Shown here piece by piece: positions 34,492-49,514 of a stretch of 64,000 nt of DNA. The stretch's first letter is position 1; every line of letters begins with the position of its first letter. The DNA lies in the NCBI GenBank assembly GCA_029204225.1, contig CM055096.1, forward strand, positions 77,176,828 through 77,240,827, given 5' to 3'. A program made the translations under genes and the position numbers. A model generated the notes under the pieces. The model had not been told where the DNA came from, made no database searches, and saw only the letters and a program-made list of their open reading frames with translations. The stretch is from Diphasiastrum complanatum. Taxonomy: Eukaryota; Streptophyta; Lycopodiopsida; Lycopodiales; Lycopodiaceae.

Positions 34492-36142
34492 ATTGAGTCG
34501 TGACATTCAAACTATCATGCTCATTAAGCTCTGATGACGTACTTGACATCCGATGTGTCTGGCTCAACTTTTGGCTTTGCTCATAGCTGGGGTTGAGTCC
34601 TCGTCAGGGACTTCATTGGCGTCGAGCACCTCGGTCTCGTCGGGGACTTCGGTCTCTTGTGCCTTGGTTTCCCTTCGCTGCCTTTGTTGCCTTTCGATGA
34701 CTTGGGCTGAGGCTGGTGCCTTGGCAATGTGTTGGCGTCGAGGACTTCGGCCTTGTCGATGACTTCGATTGCTACCTGTTTAGAAATCCTCTATAGAATC
34801 CATAAAAATTGTAGTGCTTGCATGCAATTTTTTCTATAGGTATTAGGATCAGATTGCACTTATTTGTGGATTTATCCCACAAATTTTGGTCAAAATTGGT
34901 CAAAAAACATGGTTTTTTGATGATTTTTGGACTAATTTTGTGGTAGATCTCAAAATTCCTAGCCAATAGTCGGTAAGCACAATTTCACAGGTGTAATGAA
35001 GCCTTCCCTAAACTGTCACAAAGTTTGATTAGGATTAGATACCATTAAGAGACTCAAAACATCAAAAAATATTGTATTTTTGGGGATTTTTGGGCATGAA
35101 TACCTTTCAAATGGGGGTCTGAACCTATTGGTTCTCATTACAAGCTTAAAATATGATGGATTGCCTCTGATTTGAGCCATTATAAATCCAATTTGGATAG
35201 GTGAGCATTAGACACCATCATATTGAAGTTTTGCTTGTTGAAGGAGGCCAAAAAATTGCATGATCTGAGCATATGATTGCTTGTTGGACCTATTAGAAGC
35301 TTCTATGCCTCTCTAATGAACCTTAGTAGAGTGCTTGTAACCTCTAATTGGATGCTTATTGGGCTGGAGTACAATTTTTGGTGATACCACCTTCCTAAAG
35401 TGTGCCCTACTATATGTTTTTTGGCCATTTACTGCTTGCGCATGTGAAGCCTAGGTGTGCCTTATAGACCCACTCTCCCTCCCTACTGTGCTTTACAACG
35501 ACCAATTTGGTGTCCTGTAGAGAAAGTTATGGCCGTCTGGAGTTTTTTTGACAATTTTTGAACTAAAATTTGCAAAATTTTGGAATTGTTCTGATGCATG
35601 CATGCTTGTAACTCAGTGTAGTGCTTGTCTGATGATAGAAATGTATGAACAGACCTGTATGCATGCCTAGATGCATGTTGCATGCGTAATGAGTAGTTTG
35701 ATCAGTAGATTTCTTGCATGAAGCTATTTTTTGGAATTCTAGATCAAAAGGCAGATTCCCTAGTGGCTAGGCTATTTGTGAATTTTTTTTCATTTTTTCG
35801 AAAAAATCAATGCATGTCAAGTTAGGTGCATGCAGAATGTTCAGAATGTTTTTGATATGTGACAGTGCCTGTGAAGTGTGGGATCAATCTTCTTAATCGA
35901 TTTTCACAGTTGATCCATTTCGAACGGATTTCGAAAATCTCAGTTCTTTCATAAATTTGGAGTTTTTTGGTCCGAAAAGTTGTAGTCATTTAAATCAGTC
36001 TGATATTGATTAAACGAAATTTGCTTAAATAAGTGAAAGACCTTGCTGAATATTTTCGACTTGTTATGAAGGTTCTAACATTTCACTTATTGGTTGATGA
36101 TTGGATCTCAACTAAGCTAATTTATCATTTCAGGTAATCAAT
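34492..36142. other. Non-coding stretch with one arm of a long inverted repeat
   Basis: 34553-34770 is GC-rich with repeated GTCGAGGACTTCGG-like motifs but no recognised protein. From about 34800 to 35185 the sequence is an imperfect inverted copy of 38420-38890; for example ATATGATGGATTGCCTCTGATTTGAG here matches the reverse complement there in nearly every base. 35186-36142 may be the leader or LTR of the Gypsy copy that follows. Confidence 0.55.
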
Positions 36143-37050
36143 ATGGCAGATGATAATGCAAATGTAGCTCTGGATGGTCAGGTGCCAATGCCTACCTATC
36201 TGCAAATTTGCCAGTCATTAAGCCAAGCGCTTAATAAAATAAACAACAGGAACACTGTTCGGAATCAACAAATGGAAGTACTTTTAAATTTAGTGAAAAC
36301 TTTATCTGCATCAAATTTGGGCTTTCAGTCTGAACCTTTTTTGGGGGAGAAGAAAGAGAAAAAAACCTGAAGTTGTAAATGATTGGTTAACCAAGTGGAT
36401 TGGTTATTTTAATCTACATGAAATTCTTGAAGAAAAAAAGACTGAGAGTGTCGTTCTGTTCTTCCATGAGAAAGCTTTGTTGTGGTGGCGTGATCTGCAA
36501 CCAAAACCTACCACATGGGACGAGTTTATGGAAGTGTTTAGAAAGTCGTTTGTGGTTGTAGACGACTCAGATTTTAACCAAAGATTTGTTAATTGCAAAA
36601 TGGGTACTCGGAGTTTGGACTCATACCTGCAAGATTTTTTGGATTTATGGAATAAAGTTCCCTCATTCGATGCAAAACTGGCATTGTGGTAGTTTATCCT
36701 AGGTCTGCATGCAGATTATTAGAATGAGTGTAAGCATAATGTGCTTCAAAATTTTGATGACGTCGTACGAGTCACGAAAGCGTATGATTCCACAGTGGTG
36801 GCATCTAGAAAGCAATTACAGGCTAATCCATCTAGATCATCCGGACCCAATCAGAAAAAGAGAAATAAAAGAGTTCGTGGTAATAAAAAATCTAAGTATT
36901 TTGACGAACTAGATCAAGTTGCATCTGAGTTTAAAGGCAAGAGACCAATGTGTGTTTCCATTGTAGTCAGTCTAGACACGTTATGAAATTCTGCCTTGAG
37001 CGAAAGAAAGACGCAACTCAAGTGATTGAGATGCCAGGTAAAGAAAATCT
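36143..37050 (+). pseudogene. Ty3/gypsy gag of element L
   Basis: ATG 36143 begins a Gag start (MADDNANVALDG). One frame change near 36360 leads to the capsid core (ALLWWRDLQPKPTTWDEF, NCKMGTRSLDSYLQDF), the classic Gypsy Gag pattern. TAG at 36690 and another stop at about 36719 interrupt it. The zinc knuckle CFHCSQSRHVMKFC (C-X2-C-X4-H-X4-C) lies near 36950-36993, across a frame change. Confidence 0.8.
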
Positions 37051-37970
37051 TAAGCTGGAAATTAACAAAGTTAATTGTGAGTGTGATTGTTCTTTTAGTA
37101 CTACTTCATTCTTGCCAAATGATTTATTTTGTTTGAAAGGCACTGTTAAAGGACATGAAGTTAGTGTTTTAGTGGACAATGGATCTACTCATAATTTCAT
37201 TAACTCTAGTCTTGTGCAAAAACTCGGCCTGGAAACTGAAGCCAATAACCATAGATATCGAGTATATCTAGCTTCAGGTGCGGAGTTGGAGACGTGGGAT
37301 GTTAAAGTTCCAAGACTTTCAGTTTGGATCCAAGATTATAGAGAGTTAATAGATTTCCATGTTTTAGATTTAGCACATACGGACATAATTCTAGGATACG
37401 AGTGGTTATTTAATAAGCATCCTGAGATAGATTTTGAGAAGCATGTTCTCTCTTTTCAGGAGGGTAAAAAAATAGTTACGTTATTTGGACACAAATTTGT
37501 ACATCCATCTGGATGAGTTCATTTGCTAATGTAATGAAATTTTTTGATTCGCAGTATGAAGTTTATTCTTTATTTGCTACGCCAATTTTGGATTTATTTG
37601 AAATGCATCTAAGTAGCTGTGAATTGTCAAAGATTCTTAACTCTGTAGACTTAGATTAGGAGCAAATTGAGAAGAATAAGATACTATTTGAATTTAAAGA
37701 TGTATTTTCAGAAGAATTACCTCATGGAATACCGATGTCCAGATTGGTAGACCATAAGATAGAGTTAATTCCAGGTAGTCACCCTATCTCTAGACAACCT
37801 TACAGGTTCTCTCATGAAGAAGAGATAGAGATTACTAAGCAAATTGAAAATTACCTGAAGATGGGTCATATTAAATTAAGTAAGTCACCTTGGGGTGCTC
37901 CTTTGGGGTGCTCATGTTTTTCTTAAATCAAAGAAAGATGGAGACTTCAAGTTGTGTGTGAAAATTACAA
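37051..37970 (+). pseudogene. Ty3/gypsy protease and RT start of element L
   Basis: The 188-aa frame 36950-37516 has the retropepsin signature VLVDNGSTHNFINSSL, with Asp kept and Ser/Ala of DSGA changed to Asn. IILGYEWLFNKHPEIDF follows. The RT start is at 37735-37926 (VDHKIELIPGSHPISRQPY, LSKSPWGAPLG). The copy is cut before the RT catalytic core, near 37970. Confidence 0.8.
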
Positions 37971-39052
37971 GGGGGTTATTAGTTATGCTACGTCATTTCG
38001 GACGTGGTCGTCGCAAGTAATTAATAATTATATGAGGGCCCAGACCTATAATTGGACATAGGAGCACATGCATGGTGAATGACTGCTTTAATGCAAGAAT
38101 AGGAGGTTAGTAGCTCAATATAGACTGCATGGTGATCCTAAGGAGAATATTCTCTCCTCTTGGAGAGAATACATTCCATGGAAACTTGCCCATCTCTCTA
38201 TTGGGATTTTGGATTCTTGAGCCAGGTTTCATCTCCTCTCTTGTGTTCATTCACTGTGGCTTGGGGGTGGATTGGTTAGGGTATTGACTAGACTCTCCAT
38301 ATTGGTTGGGTGGTTCATGCTCCACAGGTGTGCTTTTGGTTTGCATGTGATAGGAATCTTGAAGATCTTCACTTGGCGATTGACGATCGTTATACTAAGC
38401 CTCCCAACTCCAAATTGGGTGCATGATGACTCAAATTAGAGGAAATCCATCATATCTTTTAGCTTGTAACGAGATCCAACAGGTTCAGACCACCGATTGA
38501 GAGTTATTCAAGCTCAAAAAACTTCAAAAAATACACCATTTTTTTGCCTTTTTGAGACCTTTAATGGTGTCCAATTGTAACCAAATTTCATGAAAGCCTT
38601 AGAATAGCATCATTACACCTCTAAAAATGTGCATGCAAAATATTAGCCAAGGATTTTATGAATATCACCACATATAAAAAACCACTCAACCATTTTTGCA
38701 AGTTCTTGTGGATCAAACCCACATGTGCAATCATGCCATATCTACTGTAATTCAATTACATGAAAACACTAAAAGTTCTGATTTCAGTCCATCATGTTTC
38801 ATATAGCCCATTTCTAGCCGAAAATCACTAGATTTTGACCAAAAATCACTATCTTTGACCATAACCATGGCATGCAATCATTAGAATCAATCATACCGAT
38901 TGGAAAACAACAAGTACAATTATGAAAAATGTTCATGAACAATAGCTTTGATGAATTTAAATTTCAAGCCAAATCATGGAATACTAGCTAAAAAACCACA
39001 AAAGAACCATAAAAAATCCATAAATTTCCTTCATTTTTTATGGTAATGATCG
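37971..39052. other. Non-coding stretch with second arm of the long inverted repeat
   Basis: 38420-38890 is the inverted partner of 34800-35185. The parts at 37971-38419 and 38891-39052 show no gene. Confidence 0.5.
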
Positions 39053-40484
39053 TTAGGCTGAAAGCAAACCAAAATCAGAGAAGCCACTTTCACTACAATA
39101 GTACATTGCAGCAATAACTTGCAAAACTATGACTTTGTATAAATTGAATATCGGTCTATTGGATGAGAGATGAATATACTGAAAGAAAGAGAAGGGTAAA
39201 CTCCTCCTCTTATCATATTTGGACATGTAAAACAACAAGCATCAAGTTCAAATTTAGTTGTAATATTTAAGAAATTGACAACACAGTTTATGACAGTGTT
39301 CGATTAATATCCATATACTCAAGCAGATAAATCCAAAAAGGATTAGTATCCACTTGTAGTTGATTTTTGTTTAGAAACAATATGCCCCTGAGGTTATTGA
39401 CAAAACACACATAGTCTATGTAACAGAAAGTATATTTAAAAGCTAGAATATTGTTTAGCTCACCAAGTTTCGCAAGTCTCTTGATAAATTGCATTTCATA
39501 GTAATCCAGATAGATACCAGTTACACCACATAGGGAAACAGAATGGTATTTCACATACTTGTCTCCAAGTTTGATGACACAATTGTCTATCAAGAAGTCT
39601 CCATACACATAATTTACTCGTGCTAATCATCGTCCATATCTTCGATTGTTTACAATCCCATGACCACTTAAACTTACCACTTCGTGGTTTCCATTTGTAT
39701 GATAAAGAATCATTCTAAGCTTGTTTAAAGGCAAACTTAATAAGTTTTTTCATAACAATTTTCAGTCTCTCGGGGCCATTAAGCGGAATATTTTCATGAC
39801 ATTTCACTATATTAGTTGTCTACATAGAACTAATCTTATGTGGTGCATTAAGATAGTATTCAAAAGATGAATCGCAATGCCAAAAAGGATTGGTATTCAC
39901 GCTAAGTATACTCTAGTAAGTATTTGCCTTAAGGCCTACTCCCTCCATGAGTCAGCATACCAAGAGCTCTAGTCAGAAAAGTGCCCAATTTTGAAAAATA
40001 GCAATCATGTGCATTTGTTATCCATCTGAATGTATTCTTGTGGGCTTTAAACGTACATATAAAAAAAAAAGTACTTCTTTACCATGTAAGCAGTCTGGTA
40101 TTGCATTAATGAAGGAAGTCTTTACCGTGCTCATGGAGGTCTCAATTGAATTGTTATTTTCACCTGGATAAACTGCAAAATCCGGACTAGATAATCTTTT
40201 CAAGGCAAGACTTTTGACAAATTGAATACAAATAAAACAAGGATTGTGTTGTGCTTTATCTACCCCATTAATATGTAAATGAGAGGTAATCCAATTTCTT
40301 TTATTATTAGCATCTTTCAATCGATTGCCAAACAAATACCTACCATACAATAGCCATTTAGTGTTCCTCAAATGCTTAGTAGCCAAATTCTTGCATAATA
40401 GTGCATGTTCGGAACGAGTATCATTATCAATAGACTGATAGGTAGGTAATAGAGCTGCTAGTTTAAACCAACCATGATAAAGTT
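39053..40484 (-). pseudogene. Penelope-like reverse transcriptase, distal part
   Basis: Read on the minus strand. The frame 40018-40386 ends with KTSFINAIPDCLHGKEVLFF and YVRLKPTRIH, an upstream block I associate with Penelope-like elements. Broken frames follow, with TNIVKCHENIPLNGPERL and TMISTSKL. The RT palm is in 39288-39608 (LIDNCVIKLGDKYVKYH, DYYEMQFIKRLAKLGE). The catalytic block reads FCYIDYVCFVNN, where PLEs have YIDD, so the second Asp is Tyr. The tail at 39053-39238 has YDKRRSLPFSFFQYIHLSSN, a block typical of the PLE RT end. Assignment rests on motif recognition only. The gene continues at 49515 beyond insertion M. Confidence 0.65.
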
Positions 40485-40633
40485 TGAGAAAAATACAGAT
40501 CCTAAATGGATCTAAACTCCAAGATCATTGGCTTGAATGCTTGCACTCCAAACTACATAAGCTAGGAATTGGCAAAACATTCTATGCTATCTAGAATGCA
40601 AAAGAACTTGACCAAAAATCATTTACCACAAAC
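40485..40633 (-). repeat. 3' LTR remnant of element M
   Basis: Matches 48859-49006 nearly base for base (shared block TTGGCTTGAATGCTTGCACT). It is the LTR end that abuts the AAGTT duplication; the rest of this LTR is lost. Confidence 0.85.
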
Positions 40634-40919
40634 GGTGTAGGGTCGAAGATCTTGCGTCGTAGTAGCCCTCCCGCCTGTCAACAAGGGTTAGAACACTTGA
40701 TAGGTACCTAACTATGTAAAGATGCTACTTTTAGATAGTTCTCTACTTCTTACACTAGCACTAAAAGTCAAGTACATGAATGGCCCACCGAACAGATGCT
40801 CATCATCTGCTTTTTAGTCAGACTTCCAAAATGGATCAGATGCGAGCTTAAATCAAATGACGAATTATACAAGCCTAAAACTAGCTATGTCTGATGCCAT
40901 CTAGAAGGAAGATAAAGGA

Positions 40920-41600
40920 TCAGATGTTGATGAATCCAAGGAAAGGAAAGTAGCCCGTGCTCCTGTCAATGAGTTGAAGCAGATCGAGGATACCCGAGAT
41001 CAGCTTTGGAAATCACAACTGGAGTTGCTTAATCAGCAACATCAACTACAGATGGAGAAACTCACCAATGTGTTTCAAACTACTACTCTGAAGTCTATCC
41101 AACACAATATGCCTCATCAACTACACTCAGCCCAGGTACCTAATAGACAAAAACCCATCTGGTGGCCACACTGCCGGGCTACGCATCCTACCGATGCTTG
41201 CCCTTCATATTAGCCTATCCAAGCACATGCCATCCAATGATATGAAAAACAACTGTCACAATCTGGACATTCCTCATATTATCACGAATACCCACCAGCA
41301 AGTTCAGAACCGCTAGACATACAAGATGGTTATGCCATTATACAGGGCCCATGAACTACATATGTTTCATTTGTAGTGAAACCGGCCACTTCATGGTTGA
41401 TTGTCCAGTCAAGACCAAGTACCATGTCGAGTGTTCCGACTGTGTCAGAAAACACAGTTTTAAAGACTGTCCAAAACAACCCAACAAGATCCTACCTGCC
41501 CAACACGTCAGTTATGAATCATGATAGGATCCTCACGACAACACCACATGAGCACCATAACAACCAACAGTTAAATCTACTGCTCAATCGAGAAGTTCCT
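40920..41600 (+). pseudogene. Retroelement gag relic with two zinc knuckles
   Basis: 40974-41213 is a Gln-rich coiled-coil-like stretch (QLQMEKLTNVFQ). From 41351 the frame reads MNYICFICSETGHFMVDC, a perfect CCHC knuckle, then CSDCVRKHSFKDC, a second knuckle with one residue less. Two knuckles occur in Gag of some Gypsy lineages; the class here is a guess. No pol sequence is attached. Confidence 0.5.
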
Positions 41601-42302
41601 TTATAACTTCTACATTACCACGACATTTACCAGATCAATAATCGAACATAGATGTTATATGAAATGAGTTATTGCAAGACATAGAGGAAACTGATATTCT
41701 ATCATCTGCTACTATTCCCAGACCAGAGCACCCTCACCAGGGAATTGACATTTTATCTCCACTCCCGCAACCTCAAAATTATATGTCTTTCCATTTTTTG
41801 ACGAGATTTTCAACCACTGGATATAACAAACCACATTTAAGAATTGAAAATCTAAAAGCGATTCATTTTATGAATCTCATGATCCAAAGGATACTAATGA
41901 GAATAGTATCTTCTTATTCTATGCATTTCAAGACATATCTTACAATATCTGCTATCAATGATGGTAGATTTAGTGTCACCAACCCTGTCTTGTTTTTGAC
42001 AAGGGCATATCAGAGTTATTCTCATTACTCTACAAGACCAATGGTGTCAGAAATGGTAAACTCTTGCGACTTTGTCGTAGCATGAACAAGACACGAAGGT
42101 CGAACGAGAACAATTTGCGATAGTCAACGTGTCTTTGACTCAAAGCAGAATGATTTGTGAATCGATTGAAAATCGTAAACACACCTCCAGGACCATGAAA
42201 CGAAAAGAACGAAACAAACGAAGATAAATCCCTCGCGCTTCCAGCTGGTAGCTCAACGGGCTTCAAGCCCAGCTAAAACGAATAACAATGATAGAGACTA
42301 AC

Positions 42303-42396
42303 TAACTAGTTGATTAGCGTTAACTAGTCTTGTGATTCTACGTTTTAGCTAACTAGTTGATTAGCGTTAACTAGTCTTGTGATTCTATGTTTTAGC
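42303..42396. repeat. 47-bp tandem duplication
   Basis: Two head-to-tail 47-bp units starting TAACTAGTTGATTAGCGTTA (42303 and 42350) that differ at one base. Each unit includes AACTAGT twice. It lies upstream of the repeat at 42530 and may be part of the N LTR. Confidence 0.9.
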
Positions 42397-42529
42397 TATT
42401 TTGTAAACTCCACATGGTGGAGGTATAAACAATCTTCTCTGGATCATAACAAAATGTAGAGAGATAGTGAATACAGAGATCTGTAAGAAATAGAGAGAGA
42501 CTTAACGAATAGAGTAAGAAAGGAAAAAT

Positions 42530-42848
42530 ACCATAGCTGTGCATGAAAGTTTGCCAACGAGCAGAACATAGCGAAAGAGCAGAGAGTCAATCCGCCAACG
42601 AGCGAGACACTGACGATCTCGCTCTAAAACCAAAACTGACAATATAATCGTTCTATTTCGTGTATCTCTTGGTCTTGTGCTGTGTCTCTTGATTGCTAGA
42701 ATAAAATATGCTCCGTGATGCGTAGTTGAGTGTCTGGGATCTCGTAAGAGCTTCCGCAAAAAAAGAAAAATCTAAGACAGAAAATTGTTCGCGAATAAGA
42801 AGAAAGAGGATGAACATGAAACACAAGATAGAAAAAGCTTCCGCGACA
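42530..42848 (+). repeat. 5' LTR (3' portion) of Copia element N
   Basis: A 319-bp direct repeat of 43612-43930 with roughly 20 differences. It ends ...CCGCGACA right before a primer-binding site, so it is the end of an LTR. The true start may lie further left, because the right copy could be truncated. Confidence 0.75.
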
Positions 42849-42861
42849 TTGTATCAAAGCC
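42849..42861 (+). promoter_or_regulatory. Primer-binding site of element N
   Basis: TTGTATCAAAGCC, two bases away from the initiator tRNA-Met complement, immediately after the LTR. Confidence 0.7.
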
Positions 42862-42913
42862 AACATGTTATCACTACTGATATCCCAGCAGTGATTCTTC
42901 CAGACAACACATT

Positions 42914-43611
42914 ATGGCTACGACAATCCAGACTAGAGTAGCAATCAGTCTTGATGGTGCAAGTTATAGAATCTGGAAATTCAAAATCAAAACACTCCTG
43001 AAGGGCGAAGGCATCTGGTCGGTGACCGAGCTCTTAGAGGTGCAACCTCTAGAGGGAGAGCCGAGGAGAGCTGAATGGATCAGAAAGGATGAGCGCGCAA
43101 GGGCGATCATCGTCTCGTCCATAAATGAAGATCCACTCATGCAGATTGAAGACTACAAAAGCAGCCATGCAGCGTGGAAAAAATTAAAGCAGAAGTATGA
43201 AGTGAGGACTACAGCTTTAGTCATGCACCTTCACAATCAGTTGCAATCCATATGGTGGGATGGCAGCCAGTTAGATTAGCACGTTGAGAAGATCAGAATG
43301 ATCTTCGCTCAACTCGCTGCATCAGGACAGGAGCATCAGGTCCCAGCACCACAGCAGTTGATGTACTTCATGAAATCTCTACCGATGTCCTATCAGCCGC
43401 TAAGAATGCTCATATTGAGTCTACCAGATATGACATTCGACAAAGCAGTCAGTCTTGTCGCTGATGAGAGACTGATGAGAGACAAAGAGGGAAGCAGTGA
43501 TGAAGAGAAGGCTCTCTTCACGAAAGGAAAGAAGAAGAACAAAAACAAGACAAGATTCGAGAAGACGAAGTCCTCGAATCAGCAATCTTTTTCCTATGAT
43601 CATTGCCACAA
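42914..43611 (+). pseudogene. Copia gag of element N, fused to its 3' LTR
   Basis: ATG 42914 starts a Copia Gag (ISLDGASYRIWKFKIKTLLK, DERARAIIVSSINEDPLMQI, SHAAWKKLKQKYEV). A TAG at 43277-43279 interrupts it. The second frame (43298-43618) has RMIFAQLAASGQEH, MKSLPMSYQPLRML and a Lys-rich linker. It breaks off inside the zinc knuckle (YDHCHKP then stop), where the LTR copy begins. Protease, integrase and RT are entirely absent. Confidence 0.8.
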
Positions 43612-43930
43612 ACCATAGTTGTGCATGAAAGTCTGCCAACGAGCAGAACACAGCGAAAGAGCAGAGAGTCAATCCGCCAACGAGCGAGACACTGACGATG
43701 TCGCTCTAAAACCAAAACTGACAATATAATTGCTCTATTTCATGTATCTCTTGGTCTTGTGCTGTGTCTCTTGATTGCTAGAATAAAATATGTTATGTGA
43801 CGCATAGTCGAGTGTCTGGGATCCTGTAAGAGCTTCCGCACGAAAAGAAAAATCGAAGCCAAAAAATTGTTCGCGAATCAGAAGAAAGAGGACAAACACG
43901 AAACACAAGATAGAAAAAGCTTCCGCGACA
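43612..43930 (+). repeat. 3' LTR copy of element N
   Basis: Direct repeat of 42530-42848, same length, same end CCGCGACA. It is joined directly to the gag zinc knuckle, with no polypurine tract between them. Confidence 0.75.
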
Positions 43931-47149
<3,219 letters not shown>

Positions 47150-47410
47150 ATGAAAAGTTTACAAGCATGTCCAATGAACTCAACATTAAGCCCCTTGTCA
47201 ATCATTTGACTAACACTAAGCAAGTTCGAAGGAATATACAATACATTTTCAAGATTTGCTTTCCTATTTGTTCAAAGAAAATTGAGGAATTGTGCCTATG
47301 CCTTTGATGTCACATTGACCATCATTTGTAGTATAGATGATGTTGCTTTCTCCCTCATAAGATATTAAGGATGAAAAGTATTCCTTATGTCTTGCGGAAT
47401 TTTTGGTTCC
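47150..47410 (-). pseudogene. Copia protease fragment of element M
   Basis: On the minus strand RHKEYFSSLISYEGESNIIY and NDGQCDIKGIGTIPQ match the segment right after the DSGASSHMT motif in element E. The catalytic block itself is missing, lost at the junction with the CACTA-type sequence at 47411. Confidence 0.7.
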
Positions 47411-47569
47411 AAAATCCGGCAGGTTGTGCTCGTCGGATTGCAAAAAGTCGTCGGATTTTGACGACCTTATAGCGACGTGTTTTTTTGACATCTGCGACGA
47501 ATTAAAAAAAAAGTAAGCTCGCGATTCACGTTGCAAAACATGTCACAAATCGCGACGGGTGTTGTAGTG
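47411..47569 (-). mobile_element. Terminal fragment of a CACTA-type DNA transposon
   Basis: On the minus strand this begins exactly at 47569 with CACTACAACACCCGTCGCGA, the CACTA terminus of the En/Spm superfamily, and continues with subterminal CCGACGA motifs. The opposite terminus is absent, so this is one end only. It interrupts the gag-protease region of element M: Gag N-terminus on one side, protease on the other. Confidence 0.6.
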
Positions 47570-47703
47570 TTCAATTCTTGCAACTATGTCCATAAGTTCA
47601 TTCAACGGAAGTAAGGACTCCATCCTCACTTTCCAAGTAGAGTAGTTTCATGAACTCAACCTATCCTTAGATTCTAATATGATCCCACCATTGGAAGCCA
47701 TGA
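47570..47703 (-). pseudogene. Copia gag N-terminus of element M
   Basis: From ATG 47703 on the minus strand: MASNGGIILESKDRLSS, a stop, then YSTWKVRMESLLPLNELMDI. The start is the same type as in elements C and F (MASIGGILL in F). It is cut by the CACTA-type sequence at 47569. Confidence 0.75.
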
Positions 47704-48848
47704 ATATAATGATTCTTCAATTTTTAGGTTATGTCCTAATGCACCTCGCACTCACTTTTCTTTCAACAAATGATGGATAAGGATATCTATAAAGATCTAG
47801 GACCCTAAAACACTTTTCTTTTTAACCTAGATGGTTTCCAAGCATAGAAAGGAAGACTGAAACACATGCAACACTTTGCACACACCAAGAATGGATTACA
47901 AACTCAAACCAACCTAAACACACTCTTTCTTAAGCTCTCAAACTTTCCAGCAAGTTACCAAATCAAGTTATGGTGTGAAGAGTTACTTGCATTCTTAGAA
48001 GATACACAAAACTAGGATGCCAAGTTTACCCAGTAGCGAACAAACTTGATCAACATATGATCAACACACTAAGATAATGATTCAACCTATAAAACCAAAC
48101 TTCTAAAAGTTTATAAACTCCAGCAAGTGATAAATACAACTTTAGAGGTGATTGTACAAGCACACTTAGTGAATCACAAGACTAGCTTCACTAGCTTTGT
48201 CAAATCTTGATGTTTAGATGTAGATCTAAGATCACTTCACATGAGAATCTTCCTCAACCTGTTAAGAACCTGAAAACACATTTGCATAATGGTTAAAACC
48301 CTCTATCAAATGCTCCAATCAAATTACATAAGGAGAGTTACTTATATGCTCAACAAAGTACATCAAAATTTATGCCAAAAGTGATGACAATCTTTACAAT
48401 ATGCTTTGCACAATGGAGCTTAGAATATGTTCACCCAAAAAGGGGATCTTTCATCCAAATGGGAGCTTTGCTCATCCTTTAGAATAACTACAAACTCACT
48501 CAAAGAGCATTTGTCATCCACTTAAGGAGAAATTTCATCCACTTAAGGAGAGTGTTCATCCAAAAAATGAGATTGTCAACAATAGAATGAAAAGAACATT
48601 GTTAGTATTGAATATGCACAAGCCTCACAATCAACAAATGACAAGATGTGATGATCTGATCCAAAATAGCCTCTTCTCAGCCTCTGATCTTCAATAGACT
48701 TGAAATATGCTTTTGATCCACAAGTTCAATTCACAAAACAAACGTCACTAAGATTTGATCAACAATGTAATGCATAATCATGCTAGAACTGATCAAACAT
48801 CCAAATATCACCAAAAATGGAAACCTTACTAAAAATAATGGCCATCTA
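47704..48848 (-). other. 5' leader of element M, no gene
   Basis: About 1.1 kb between the primer-binding site and gag; AT-rich, with no coding frame. CATCCA and AAGGAGA motifs recur at 48440-48560 as short imperfect repeats. Confidence 0.5.
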
Positions 48849-48858
48849 GCTCTTACCA
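48849..48858 (-). promoter_or_regulatory. Altered primer-binding site of element M
   Basis: On the minus strand TGGTAAGAGC, i.e. TGGTATCAGAGC with a 2-base deletion, next to the LTR end. Confidence 0.6.
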
Positions 48859-49514
48859 TGAGAAAAATATAGATACTAAGTGGATATAAACTCCAAGATC
48901 ATTGGCTTGAATGCTTGCACTCCAAACTACATAAGCTAGGAATTGGCAAAACATTCTATGCTATCTAGAATGCAAAAGAACTTGACCAAAAAGGATTTAC
49001 CACAAATGTAAACTCTCATAAAAATCAAGTGTGGTCCAAAATAGCACTATACAGTTTGCACTACATCAGCCTGCAACTTTTGAAAAGCACCTAAGATGAT
49101 ACACACAAGCTTGAACTCAATCACTACACATTGCCAACAATGGACGGAGAAACCAATAAAAAAATCTCTCATTAAGCAAATGAATACAATGGATCTGCTC
49201 CAACCAGTTTCTCTACAAAATTCAGCCTAATATAGGTGAGAGAGATGACTCTCTCTCCTCTCTCTAAAACCTAGGACCCAATTGTAGGGCACCACTAGCC
49301 TAAAATAGCCAATTTTGGCCTATATGTCCAAATGACATGATTTTGGTGTCATTTCGAAGGTCCTGAAGTTTGAAACTTTTTCAATATGAAATATATACTA
49401 AAATAAAAGTATCTAGACCTTTTCCACACGTGTGAAAGGTTATATCCAAAATTATGTGCCAAAATTACCAAATTTGGCCTAAAACTAGTCAAGAAAATGT
49501 TGACATTTTTCACA
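48859..49514 (-). repeat. 5' LTR of element M
   Basis: On the minus strand it starts TGTGAAAAATG at 49514 and ends ...TTTTTCTCA at 48859 (656 bp). The start is the same as in the LTR of element F (TGTGAAAAATGC). It contains CACACGTGTG at 49435-49444. The partner remnant is at 40485-40633. Confidence 0.8.

Noticed and set aside
34553-34762. Ser/Cys-rich 69-aa frame in GC-rich DNA
   Set aside because: Low-complexity translation of a short repeated motif, no support as a gene.
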